Source: Pelagophyceae sp. CCMP2097
Taxonomy: Eukaryota > Sar > Pelagophyceae
DNA: 64,000 nt
NCBI GenBank assembly: GCA_026770575.1
Contig: MU657185.1
Location: 251,998 to 315,997 of the forward strand
Direction: 5' to 3'
Notes under the pieces: generated by a model
The model's input: the letters and a program-made list of their open reading frames with translations, nothing else
What the model was told of the DNA's origin: nothing
Database searches by the model: none
Made by a program: the position numbers and the translations under genes
Shown here: piece after piece, positions 54,308 to 63,003 of the stretch
Layout: each line of letters begins with the position of its first letter
How positions within the stretch are numbered: position 1 is the first letter of the stretch

Positions 54308-55846
54308 ATGCTTCTGGCGGGCGCGGCTCGTCGGGGCCCGGGCACGTTCCTGCGCGGCCTCGCGTTTTCCGGCGACGCGCGGCGGCCGTGCGCGCGGCTG
54401 CTGCATACGGCGGGGGCGCACGACGTCGGCGGGCTGCCGTCGCTCCAGGCGCCGCCCATCGATACAACGCTGTCGAACGTGTCTGGGTGGGAGGCCGAGT
54501 GTCACGCGTTGTTCGCCGTCCTGGCGCGGCAGGGCCGCGTCTCGACGGACGGCCTGCGCCGCGCCGTCGAGGGCCTGGCGCCGCAGCAGTACGAGACCTG
54601 GACCTACTACGAGCGTTGGTCCGCCAGTTTGGCCGAGCTGCTGCGCGAGGAGGGCACCGTATCGCCCGGCGAGCTTGAGGCCGCGCTCTTCGGCGACGAC
54701 GCCGACGCCGACGCCGCCGCGCCGTGCGCTCGCTTCGCCGCGGGCCAGCGCGTCCGCGTCCTCGACGCCGAGCGGCGCCGCACGCAGTGGCGCCGGCCGC
54801 ACCTGCGGACGCCGGGCTACGTCTACGGCGCGACGGGCACCGTCGAGCGCGTCTGCGGGCGCTTCGCCGACCCGTCGCTGGCCGCGTACGGCGCGAAGGC
54901 GTTCGACCAGCGCCTCTACCGCGTCGCCTTTGACGCCGCTGCGCTCTGGCAAGACGTCGGCCCGGCGGCGGAAGTTGCCACCGCCGGCGACGCCGTCGAG
55001 GTGGAAATCTACGAGAGTTGGCTCGAAGAGGCGGTGGACGACGACCACCCAAGCGCTGGCCGGAGCGCCGACCACGCAAGCGCCGGTGGGAGCGCCACCG
55101 CCGCCGCGCCGGATCACTCGCACGACCACGGCCACCACGCGCTGGGGCACTCGCATGCGCACGCGCACGGCCACGATGACCACGCGCACGCGCACTCGCA
55201 CGGCCATGACGGCCACGTGCACCTCCGGCGCGACGAACTCGAGCGCGCGGCTGTCGACAAGGAGGGCCCGCCGCGTCCCGGCGAGGCGGTGCACCACGCT
55301 CTGCTCGACATCTTGGTCCGCAAGGGCGTCGTCTCGCGCCTCGACGTCAATTCCATGATCACGCAGCTCCAGAGCGCCGGCGCGCGCCTGGACGGCGCGC
55401 GCCTCGTCGCGCGCGCGTGGACCGACGCATCGTTTCGAGCGGCGCTCCTACAAGACGGCAACGCCGCCGCGAAGACGCTCGGCATCAACGCGTCGAACCC
55501 CAATGCGCCAACGATGCTGACGGTGGTCGAAAACACGGCCGAAGTCCACAACGTCATCGTCTGCACGCTCTGCTCGTGCTACCCCGCCGCGCTCCTCGGC
55601 CTCTCGCCGCCCTGGTACAAGTCGCGCAACTACCGCGCGCGCGCGGTCCGCAACCCGCGGAACATGCTCCTCGAGGCCTTTGAACTCGCCGTACCCGCGT
55701 CCAAAAAGATCCGCGTCCACGACTCCACGGCCGACCTGCGCTACCTCGTCCTCCCGATGCGGCCGCCCGGTACCGATGGCCTCGACGAAGACGCGCTCCG
55801 CCAGCTCGTCACCCGAGACTCCATGCTCGGCACCGCCGTCCTTTAA
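54308..55846 (+). CDS. nitrile hydratase, fused beta-alpha subunits with His-rich linker
   Basis: A single exon starts at the ATG at 54308 (512 residues). The N-terminal half is the beta subunit (GWEAECHALFAVL..., YYERWSASLAELL, then a beta-barrel with FAAGQRVRVLD and HLRTPGYVYGATGTVERVCG). A linker of ~50 residues holds more than 20 His (DHSHDHGHHALGHSHAHAHG). The C-terminal half is the alpha subunit with the metal claw VCTLCSCYPAALLGLSPPWY; the second Cys-cluster residue is Thr (CTLCSC), the pattern of cobalt-type enzymes. Nitrile hydratase converts nitriles to amides. In bacteria alpha and beta are separate genes; fused eukaryotic forms with His-rich linkers are known from choanoflagellates and some stramenopiles. 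A basic leader (LAGAARRGPGTFLRGLAFSG) may target mitochondria. The His tract could bind cobalt. Confidence 0.93.
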   Translation: MLLAGAARRGPGTFLRGLAFSGDARRPCARLLHTAGAHDVGGLPSLQAPPIDTTLSNVSGWEAECHALFAVLARQGRVSTDGLRRAVEGLAPQQYETWTYYERWSASLAELLREEGTVSPGELEAALFGDDADADAAAPCARFAAGQRVRVLDAERRRTQWRRPHLRTPGYVYGATGTVERVCGRFADPSLAAYGAKAFDQRLYRVAFDAAALWQDVGPAAEVATAGDAVEVEIYESWLEEAVDDDHPSAGRSADHASAGGSATAAAPDHSHDHGHHALGHSHAHAHGHDDHAHAHSHGHDGHVHLRRDELERAAVDKEGPPRPGEAVHHALLDILVRKGVVSRLDVNSMITQLQSAGARLDGARLVARAWTDASFRAALLQDGNAAAKTLGINASNPNAPTMLTVVENTAEVHNVIVCTLCSCYPAALLGLSPPWYKSRNYRARAVRNPRNMLLEAFELAVPASKKIRVHDSTADLRYLVLPMRPPGTDGLDEDALRQLVTRDSMLGTAVL

Positions 55847-55870
55847 GTCCCATGGATGCGGTCGCTTGGG

Positions 55871-57657
55871 TCATGCGTTTTTGATGCGCGCGGCAAAGTC
55901 CTCCCAGCCCGTGCGGCGGTCCTTGTCGCTCAGGTCTTTTGCGTTCGACGAGTCCGCCATTTTCGAGTCTTCGCCGCCGCGCTGGTGGTACGGGTTCTTC
56001 GCCGCCGGCCGGAAGCTCCCACCGAGCGCCGCCGCCGCCGCCGCCGCCGCCGCGTCCTGAGCCGACTGCCGCGGCGGCGCCTTGGGCGGACCCCTCGCGG
56101 GCGCCTGGGCGGCGTCGGGGTTGCGCATCGGCGCCGCCGTCTTGCCCGGCGCCGGCGCGTCGTCGCCGCGCCCCGCGGCGGCGGCGTTCATGCGCATGAC
56201 GTCGCCCGGCGACGGCAAACCCTTGGCCTCGCCGCCCGCGTCCGCCGCCGGCCGGCCCGCCGGCCGGCCGGCGGCGCCCGCGGGCGCGACGGTGTAGCTC
56301 GACGCGTAGCCCGGCGTCGTGACGTCCATAAAGTCGGCGCCGCCGCCGCGGGTGTTTCCGCCCGGCCGCCGCGCCGCCTCGTCGCCGTGCTCGAAGCGCA
56401 GCTTCGCTTCTCGCCGCTCCGCGCCGCGCAAGTGCTCCCACGGCTTGGGCGCCTTGCCCTGCGGCGGCCGAGGCGGCGGCGCGCCGCCGTACGCGCCGCC
56501 GCCGCCGTGGAACTGCTGCTGCCCGTGGAACTGCTGCTGCCCGTGCATCTGCATCTGCTGCTGCATCTGCATCTGCTGCATCTGCTGCTGCTGCCCGCCG
56601 CCGCCATGGAACTGCTGCTGTTGCATCTGCTGCTGCTGCATCTGCATCATCACATGCGGCGGCGGCGGCTGCATCATCATCTGCTGCGGCGGCGGCTGCA
56701 TCATCATCATCTGCGGCAGCGGCTGCGACGGCGGAGCTACGCGACACGCGGCGTCCGCCGCGCCGAGGCTCGCGCGATCACGCGCTCGGTCGGCGACTCA
56801 CCCGCGGGCGCGGCGGGGCCGCGGAGCATGCGCAGTCTCGCAGCGACGTCGTCTGGCAGATCCGCGTAGACGTCCTCCTCGGCGGCCTGCTCCGGCGCGG
56901 CGGGCGGCGGCCGCGGCGGCGGGGCGCCGCCGTAGAGCGGCGGCTCCCAGGCGCTCGTCTGCGTCGGCGCGTGGTAGTAGTAATAGAGCCCCGCCACGGG
57001 GTCCAGCGTGACGATGTATTCCGGCGGCACCGGCGGCGGCGGCCGCGCCACGGGCGCGTCCCACGACGACTGCCCCGTCGCGTCGTTGTGGAAGTACGCA
57101 AAGCCGCGCGGGTCCTCGACGCCGCGCCTACGCCTCGCGTCGAGCCGCGGGGTCGCCAGACAAGGAGCACCGCACCAGCCGACGATAAGCGCCGAGAAGA
57201 CGCGGCTGAGCTCTTCCTTGGTCAAGTCTGGGACCACCGCCGAAGCCGCGCTGTCGGGGTACTGCGCGTCGGTGTCCGGGTATTGCGCGTCCGTGTCGGG
57301 ATATTGCGAGTCCGTGTCTGGGTACTGGCCGTCCGTGTCCGGGTACTGGCCGTCGGTGTCAGGATATTGCGCGTCGGTGTCCGGGTATTGCCCGTCCGTG
57401 TCCGGGTATTCGTCGCCCGCGTCTGCGCCGTCCGCGCCGTCGGCGTCGGCGTCCTCCGGGCCGTCGGCGTCGTCGTCGTCGAGATAGGAGCGCCGGCCCG
57501 GGGCCTCGGGCGCGTCCGGGTCGTCGCCCATGACCACGCCGTCGGCGACGGCGCCGTCGTCGTCGTCCACCTGCTCGACGTCGACGTTGTAATCCGCCGG
57601 CATCTCAGCGTCGTCGGCGTCGCTGTCGTCGCTCGAACCGTAGTCCGCGACAATCAT
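55871..57657 (-). CDS. tandem WW-domain protein with acidic YPDTD repeats and Gln/Met-rich region
   Basis: Three exons (57657-57176, 57127-56802, 56736-55871) join in phase to 557 residues. The acidic N-terminus carries eight seven-residue repeats of YPDTD(G/A/S)Q. Two WW domains follow: GW then RGVEDPRGFAYFHNDATGQS and SW; and YIVTLDPVAGLYYYYHAPTQ then TSAWEPP. The first is completed by splicing. Next come a Pro/Met/Gln-rich stretch (QQMMMQPPPPHVMMQMQQQQ) and a C-terminal region with PKPWEHLRGAERREAKLRFE. WW domains bind Pro-rich ligands, and tandem WW plus acidic and Q-rich tails are common in splicing and transcription factors, so a nuclear role is likely. Its stop is 24 bp from the stop of nitrile hydratase, in convergent orientation. 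Confidence 0.78.
57235..57420 (-). repeat. heptapeptide YPDTD(G/A/S)Q array
   Basis: Eight 21-nt units encode the acidic repeat of the WW protein. Third-codon bases vary between units while the residues stay nearly fixed, so the peptide, not just the DNA, seems to be maintained. Confidence 0.85.
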
Positions 57658-58056
57658 GCCGGCGACGGGGGCGCCCGGCGCGGGCCCGGGGCGGTCTGGC
57701 GGTCCGAAGCGCGGCGAGGCGCGGCTAAAAAACGCGGCGCGATCGCCGAGTCTTCGATCCCATTTCGGCGACTACAGGGTGGTTCGCGGCAGCGGGGCCG
57801 TCACTTGCCCGGGCCGTCGAACGGTCGAAGTGAGGGACCCGACGTCACGTGAGGATGCGTGGCCCGCGTTGTCGCGATCGCGCGCTTCCTTAAAGGATTC
57901 AAGTTGGGAACAGGCTACCCAATGCCGCGTCACGCGCGCGGCCGACGGCGCTTCGGGCGAGGCCGACGATAGGGTGCTCTTATATGGGTCGATGCCCGGG
58001 CTCGTCAGTCCTTGGAGGGCTCTGGCGCCCTCGCGGGGTCAATCCGTGGCCTGAGA
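57658..58056. other. intergenic region
   Basis: This lies between the WW gene start and the 3' end of the dysferlin-domain gene, both on the minus strand. No gene or repeat was seen. Confidence 0.4.
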
Positions 58057-60526
58057 TCACGAGAAGAGGCGGAGCGCCGCCGTCGGCGCGCGGCTGGCCG
58101 GCGGCCTCGGCGGCGGCGCGTCGGCGGACGGCGCCTTTTCGCGCGGGCGGACCCAGCGGCGGCATCGCACAAAGGCGCGCTCGGGGTTTTGCGTGTACCC
58201 TTTGTCGTCCCGGGGCCTGCGCGAATCGGTCGGCACGAGACGAGCCTTGCGTCGCATGGGGCGGGCGACGCACCAGTCGAACGCGTAGAGCCAGCCGTCG
58301 TCCTGGGCGGCGTTGCGGACGTCGTCGTCGACGACGACGCGGTCGGCTCCGAAGCTGCGCGCCGGGGCTCGGACGCCGCGCGCGCCGTGACCGCGCATCA
58401 CGGAGACACAGGTTCGGTGATGACGAGGTCGAGTCGATGACCCAGGGCCCGAGCCAGCGCCACTCCGTTTGGCGCGTGTCCCCGAGCATCGGCAGTCCGG
58501 ACTCCGTCGGGATGAGCTCGGCCGACGGCGACGGCCTAGCATACAGGTGCACCGTCACGGCGGGGTTTCCTTCGTCGTCGGGCGGTCCGGAAAGGTCTCA
58601 AAGTCGCGGGAAAGCTCCGGCTTGGATCCCCGACGCCGGCGCGCACGGGCCCGCGTGCTTCCGGAAGAGCGCCGCGAGCTCGGCCCTCGACGCCGACTCG
58701 AAGGGTTGCTTGCGGACGAGCGCCGACGACGTCCAGGCGCCGGGGCCGGCCATGGGCGGCCGCCACCGCTGGTTCTCCCAGATGAAGTCGAGGACGACCG
58801 ACTGGTTGTGCCGCCCATCTAGGGCAGGGCCGCATCGGGGCGCTCGTCGGCGAGACAGCGAGGCGGCTATGCGAGACTGACCGTCGAGTTCGGCGTCGTG
58901 CCACGCTTCGAGTCGGGCGATGGCCGCGTCGAGGTTGATCACGTCGCCGTCCTGCCCCTCGAGAGCGTCGCCCAGCGCGCGCGCCGTCAGCGAGCCGCCG
59001 TACTTGGCACAAAGCCTATCGTGGTTGTCGGCCGCGGGACACGCGGGCCGCCGACGCACTTTTCCGTGAGCTCAGAGGCGCGCACGCGCTCCCTCGGCCG
59101 GACCCAGCGGCGGCAGCGCAGGCGCGCGTTCGCCTCCGCGACGCGGTAGCCGACGTCGCCAACGGGCCACGCCGACGACGATGCCGCGCCGTAGAGCCAG
59201 TCCGCCGGCGAAGCGAGGGCGTCCTCCGTCGTGCGGTCCGCGCCGTGCACCGCAGAGTCCAACTGCCACGGCGAGATCCAGCGCCAGGCCAGCGTCGGCA
59301 GGCCCGCCCCGTCGTCGACATCCGCGTCCACCGCCACAGGCGGGCCGCCGCACTGGGAAAAGAGCACCTGCGACAAACGCGCGTGATGGCGCGCCGTGGC
59401 CCCACGACTCTCGCGACACTCGGCAGGGCGAGAGCGGGCACTTTGAAGGGCGCTTACGGCGAGCTCCGGCTGCGCTTCGCACTCAAACGCTGGCCGCCTC
59501 CGGAACAGCCGCGAGCCTGCCGTTCGAGTTACCGAGTCTGCCGTTTTCGAGGGCCTCTCCTCGCGTCGTCGGCAGCGGGTGCGTCGAAGGACGCCGGGGA
59601 GAGTACTTGGCGCCGTCGCCTTCCACTGGCTCTGCGCCTGCTCGCCGCGCCGAAGCACGGTGTGCGAGATCGATGCAACGGCGTCGCGCGACTGGTTCTC
59701 CCAGACGCAGTCGATAACAATCGACGGCGCGCACGCCACGTCGTGCGCACACGCCTGGAACGCAAAGTCCGAAGCGCAGAGGCGTTGGAAGCGCGGCAAG
59801 GGGACTCACGAGCGTAAGCGCGCGGACTACGCCGTCGCCGACAACGGCGTCGTCCTTGGACGGCGCGGCGTCCAGCGCGCATGCCGCGCCCGGGGCCTCT
59901 TCGGCGCCCTTGAAGGCGAGTTCGTCGTCTTCGTCAGCGTCGACCATGGACAGGCGGTGGTTGATGCGGTCCAGGACCGAGGCGGCGGGTCCACCGCGCG
60001 CGCCCGCGGCATGGGGCTTCAGCGGCTGGGGCTTCGCCGGCTGGGGCTTCGCCGGCTGGGCCTTCGGCGGTGGCGGCGCGGCCGTCGTCCCCGCGGCGGC
60101 GGCGGTCGCGCGCGGAGCGGCGCGCGGCGGCGGCGGCGGCGGCGGCGTCTCCGCGGCCGCCGCGCGCGGCGGCCGGGGTGCCTCGCCGCCCGCGGGCACT
60201 TTCTTCGCGTCCGACGAGGGCTTCGGCTCCGACGGGCGAGGCGCTGCGGCGCTGGGCGCCGCAGGCGCATCGTCCGAGGCGTGCGTGCGGAGCAGCGCGC
60301 TCAGCCGGTGCGGCTCTTCGTCGGGGCCTTCTAGGACGGGGCTCTTCGGCGCAGCCGAGCGCGCCGGCTCCGGCTCGTCGTCGTCGTCGTCGCCCAGGAG
60401 AGCCGCGCTTGAGATCGCTGGGACCGGGCTCTTCGTCGCGGCCACGCGCGCCGGCTCCGGCTCGTCGTCGTCGTCCGAGTCGCCCAGGAGCGCCGCGAGC
60501 CGGGCTTCCGAAGAGCGCGAATCCAT
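58057..60526 (-). CDS. protein with tandem dysferlin (DysF)-type domains and disordered N-terminus
   Basis: Six exons (60526-59810, 59754-59060, 59015-58882, 58818-58647, 58535-58410, 58354-58057) join in phase to 713 residues. The first 240 residues are disordered, with a duplicated block (ALLGDSDDDDEPEPAR / ALLGDDDDDEPEPAR) and a PAKPQPAKPQPLKP run. Two related units follow. Unit 1: VIDCVWENQSR, WRWISPWQLDS, ADWLYGA, RLRCRRWVRPRE. Unit 2: VVLDFIWENQRWR, EWRWLGPWVIDS, GWLYAFDW, FVRCRRWVRPREK. The outer and inner Trp/Arg-rich pieces match the N- and C-halves of the dysferlin domain, found in peroxisomal Pex30-type proteins, TECPR1 and ferlins, where it acts at membranes. No membrane span is seen. 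An extra in-frame intron inside exon 2 (59480-59640) is possible because unit 1 is longer than unit 2. Confidence 0.7.
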
Positions 60527-60842
60527 GGGCGCGCCGTCAGCGTCCAGAGCGCCGCCCCTAACTCTTTCGGCGATTGACACGAGAATTCTTTTCTCGGAAG
60601 AAGCGCCCGGGGGCTCAACGCGGCTCCATGCAGTTCGGACTCTCGACTCTCGCGGTCCTTCTGGGCGCAGCTTGCTCCTCGGCCCTCGGGGAAACCGGGA
60701 AAACCCACACTTCAAGAGAAAGCAACTTTTCAGCGACCCCAGAAAAATCTGAGCTCGAGACTGACAAGCCTCAAGCCTCAAGAGCCCGCGCCCCAACCAC
60801 CCTCCTCCAGCACCTCCTCCCACGCACCTTCAGCATCTCCGT
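60527..60842. other. divergent promoter region
   Basis: This lies between the dysferlin-domain gene (-) and the coiled-coil gene (+). It is AT-richer near 60690-60760. No gene was seen. Confidence 0.4.
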
Positions 60843-62312
60843 ATGTCGTCGTTCTCCGCTTCGTCGCTGCGCGGTCTCAGCGAGTCTGCCGAGGTGGACC
60901 TTGGCAGCGCGTCGAGCGCGGCGGCGGTGGACGCCGTCGTGGCCGCGGCCTTTGGCGAGGCGGTGGCGCTGGACGCGATGATCCGAATCACGCTCGTCGT
61001 CGGCGCGGGCAAGGGCGGCCGGCAGAAGTACCACGAGTCGCTGCAGAAATGGGTCGTGGCCTCGCTCAAGGCGCTAAACTACACTGACGACCGCTCTGCG
61101 TCCTGCGACTGGGCCTCCTGCGGCTCCTTCAAGGTGCGCGCCAATCCCGACGCCCGACTAAAGCGCGCGCACAAACGGACGCGGAGCGTGGGGGGTGGCT
61201 TACGCGACGCTTGTCGGTGGGGGGGGACCCTGCCCCGCACCGCCTCGCACGCGCGTAGGTGCAGCACGACACGGGCCGCAACCTCTTCTTCGTGCACGTC
61301 TTCCCGCGCGCGACGCAGGCGGCCGGCGCGGCGGTGGGCGGCGCGGCGCCTTTGGGCGCGGCGGCAGCGGCGGCGGCGCTGTCGCACGAGGCGCTGCTCG
61401 TGGCGAGCGAGGCGGCGACGTTCCAGCGCGCCGTGCAGCGCAACTGCGGCCTCTGGTCGCAGAAGAAGCGCCTCGCCGACGACCTGCGCGCGACGCGCAC
61501 CAGGCTCGCCAACATCAGCGCCAAGCTCATGGACCGCCAGGCCCTGGCCGACGACGAGCAGGCGCTGTACGACCTCGGATCCGTGGACGATCTCGACGCC
61601 AAGGTGGCCTGGGTCGTCCTCGAGGCAAAGAAGATGCTCGACGCGTGCCTCCTCACGGCCAAGGAGCGCGACCAGGCGCTGGAGCAGATGGCGGACCGCC
61701 TCGACGCCGCCGCCGAGGGCAAGGCGAAGCAGCAGCTGGAGCAGCGCCTGGCCGCGCTCAAGGCGGACCGCGGCCGCAAGACGGCGTTTGAGCTCGACGC
61801 GCCGCGCCACGACGCCGCCATCCGCGACTTGCACAAGCAGCTCGCCGCTCTGGAGCCCGTCGAGGCCCAGAGCAAGGGCGGAAAACTGCTCTCCCTCGAC
61901 CAGGCCAAGGCGCTGGCCACCAAGCGAGTCCTTGAGCACCTTTTGGATACCCCTGTGGTTTGCCGTTTCGCCCCGCGACGCTTCCCCTTTAGGCCCGAGC
62001 TGGAGGAGCGAATCGAGGCGCTGCATGAGGGCTGCCGCGGCTGGTACGAGACGGACGCCGAACTCGCGGACCGCTTGAAGCCGCTTGTGCAGCACCTCAA
62101 GGCGGCGCGGGCCAAGGCGCTCAACGCCCCGACTGCCAAGGCGGGCAACTCTATGGACGGCTGGAGCACCATGTCCTCGGCCAACGCTACCTCCAAGGCG
62201 CGGGGCCCCAGCAAGAGCAAGCCCACCGCCGGCCGAGGGAACGGTGCGCCGACTAACCCGCGGCGTCGCAGCTTAATCGCGACGCGTAGGCTTTGGGATG
62301 CTGTCCGATTGA
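60843..62312 (+). CDS. conserved unknown protein with central coiled coil
   Basis: Exons 60843-61133, 61259-62243 and 62290-62312 join in phase to ~432 residues. The N-terminal ~130 residues look like a compact domain (LVVGAGKGGRQKYHESLQKW, VVASLKALNYTDDRSASCDW, GSFK joined by splicing to VQHDTGRNLFFVHVFP). A long coiled coil follows (RLADDLRATRTRLANISAKL, EQMADRLDAAAEGKAKQQLE). A Ser/Thr/Lys-rich tail ends in GRGNG-FGMLSD if the last 46-nt GTGCGC..TAG intron is used; without it the frame runs to 62401 with an unlikely tail. In-frame sequence at 61930-61995 may be another intron. No function recognised; the N-domain feels like a conserved eukaryotic family but I cannot name it. Confidence 0.65.
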
Positions 62313-62478
62313 CGCGGCACACTCGCAGAGGCTGCCGACAAGCGCGCGCCGACGACACCTTGAACATTACGATCATCGGGCGAGCTCCAACAAACTCTTA
62401 AAGTGCTCCTCACTTCACGTCCGACGGGACTCGGCCGGAGAAGCCACTTTCCTCGTCGGAAACATGTTTATTTTAGAC

Positions 62479-62727
62479 CTAGTCCAGCTTCTTCCTGAAG
62501 CTGCAGCCCTCGGTGAGTCGCGCCTTGCCGCCCGTGGGCTGGCAGAGCATGATGGAGCAGCTGCCGCAGAGCACGGTGGTCTGCGCGTGCGAGAAGACGG
62601 TCGTGATGTTGAAGCACCCCGGGCACTTGACGTCCATAAAAAACGAGTTGGGCGACTGCACAAGACGCTTGAGCTTGTGCTTGCGGCGCTCGTCCGCCGA
62701 CGAAGGGTGCAGCATGTCTTTCACCAT
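62479..62727 (-). CDS. RPS27: cytosolic small-subunit ribosomal protein eS27
   Basis: This intronless gene encodes the full 82-residue protein. It begins [20 protein letters not shown] and continues [40 protein letters not shown] and [20 protein letters not shown]. The C4 zinc ribbon is intact (CPGC, CGSC). eS27 sits on the head/platform of the 40S subunit. Length and motif are those of the family. An AC/TAC trinucleotide tract begins one base upstream of the ATG, leaving an extremely short or repeat-rich leader. Confidence 0.97.
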   Translation of the reverse strand: MVKDMLHPSSADERRKHKLKRLVQSPNSFFMDVKCPGCFNITTVFSHAQTTVLCGSCSIMLCQPTGGKARLTEGCSFRKKLD

Positions 62728-62778
62728 ACTTACTAGTACGTTACTACTACTAGTACTACCAGTACTACTACTAGTACA
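62728..62778. repeat. (ACT/AGT) trinucleotide tract in the eS27 leader
   Basis: This is an imperfect array of ACT and AGT triplets (TACTACTACTAGTACTACCA) that is largely self-complementary. Related tracts lie near 5590 and 48030. Confidence 0.8.
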
Positions 62779-63003
62779 AGGGGTATCGCCAATGACGCCG
62801 AGGACTTTCTGGAGGCCTCGGACACCAAAATTGAAGTGAGCGACGAGAGCACTTTCCCGGGCGCAACTTTGGCGCTCGCCTTGTCGGGCGCAAACGGACC
62901 TGTAAAGTCAAGGTTGGGCAACATCCAACAGGTGGAAGAAAAGATAGAAAAGGCGGAATTTAAGTCTCCTTTTCTCAAAAAGGGCCAAAACAACATGCTG
63001 TGA
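62737..63003 (+). other. coding-like open frame without start codon
   Basis: Eighty-eight codons are open on the plus strand, ending at TGA 63001-63003, but no ATG precedes the protein-like part. The translation from ~62785 reads [20 protein letters not shown] and later QQVEEKIEKAEFKSPFLKKG. It has balanced charge and helical periodicity, unlike the Arg/Ala-rich shadow frames elsewhere. It could be a terminal exon whose upstream exon was not found, or a gene fragment cut by the trinucleotide tract. Confidence 0.35.

Noticed and set aside
54308..55846. Bacterial contamination for the nitrile hydratase
   Set aside because: Codon bias matches its neighbours, the gene lies between intron-bearing eukaryotic genes and the fused beta-alpha form is a eukaryotic feature.
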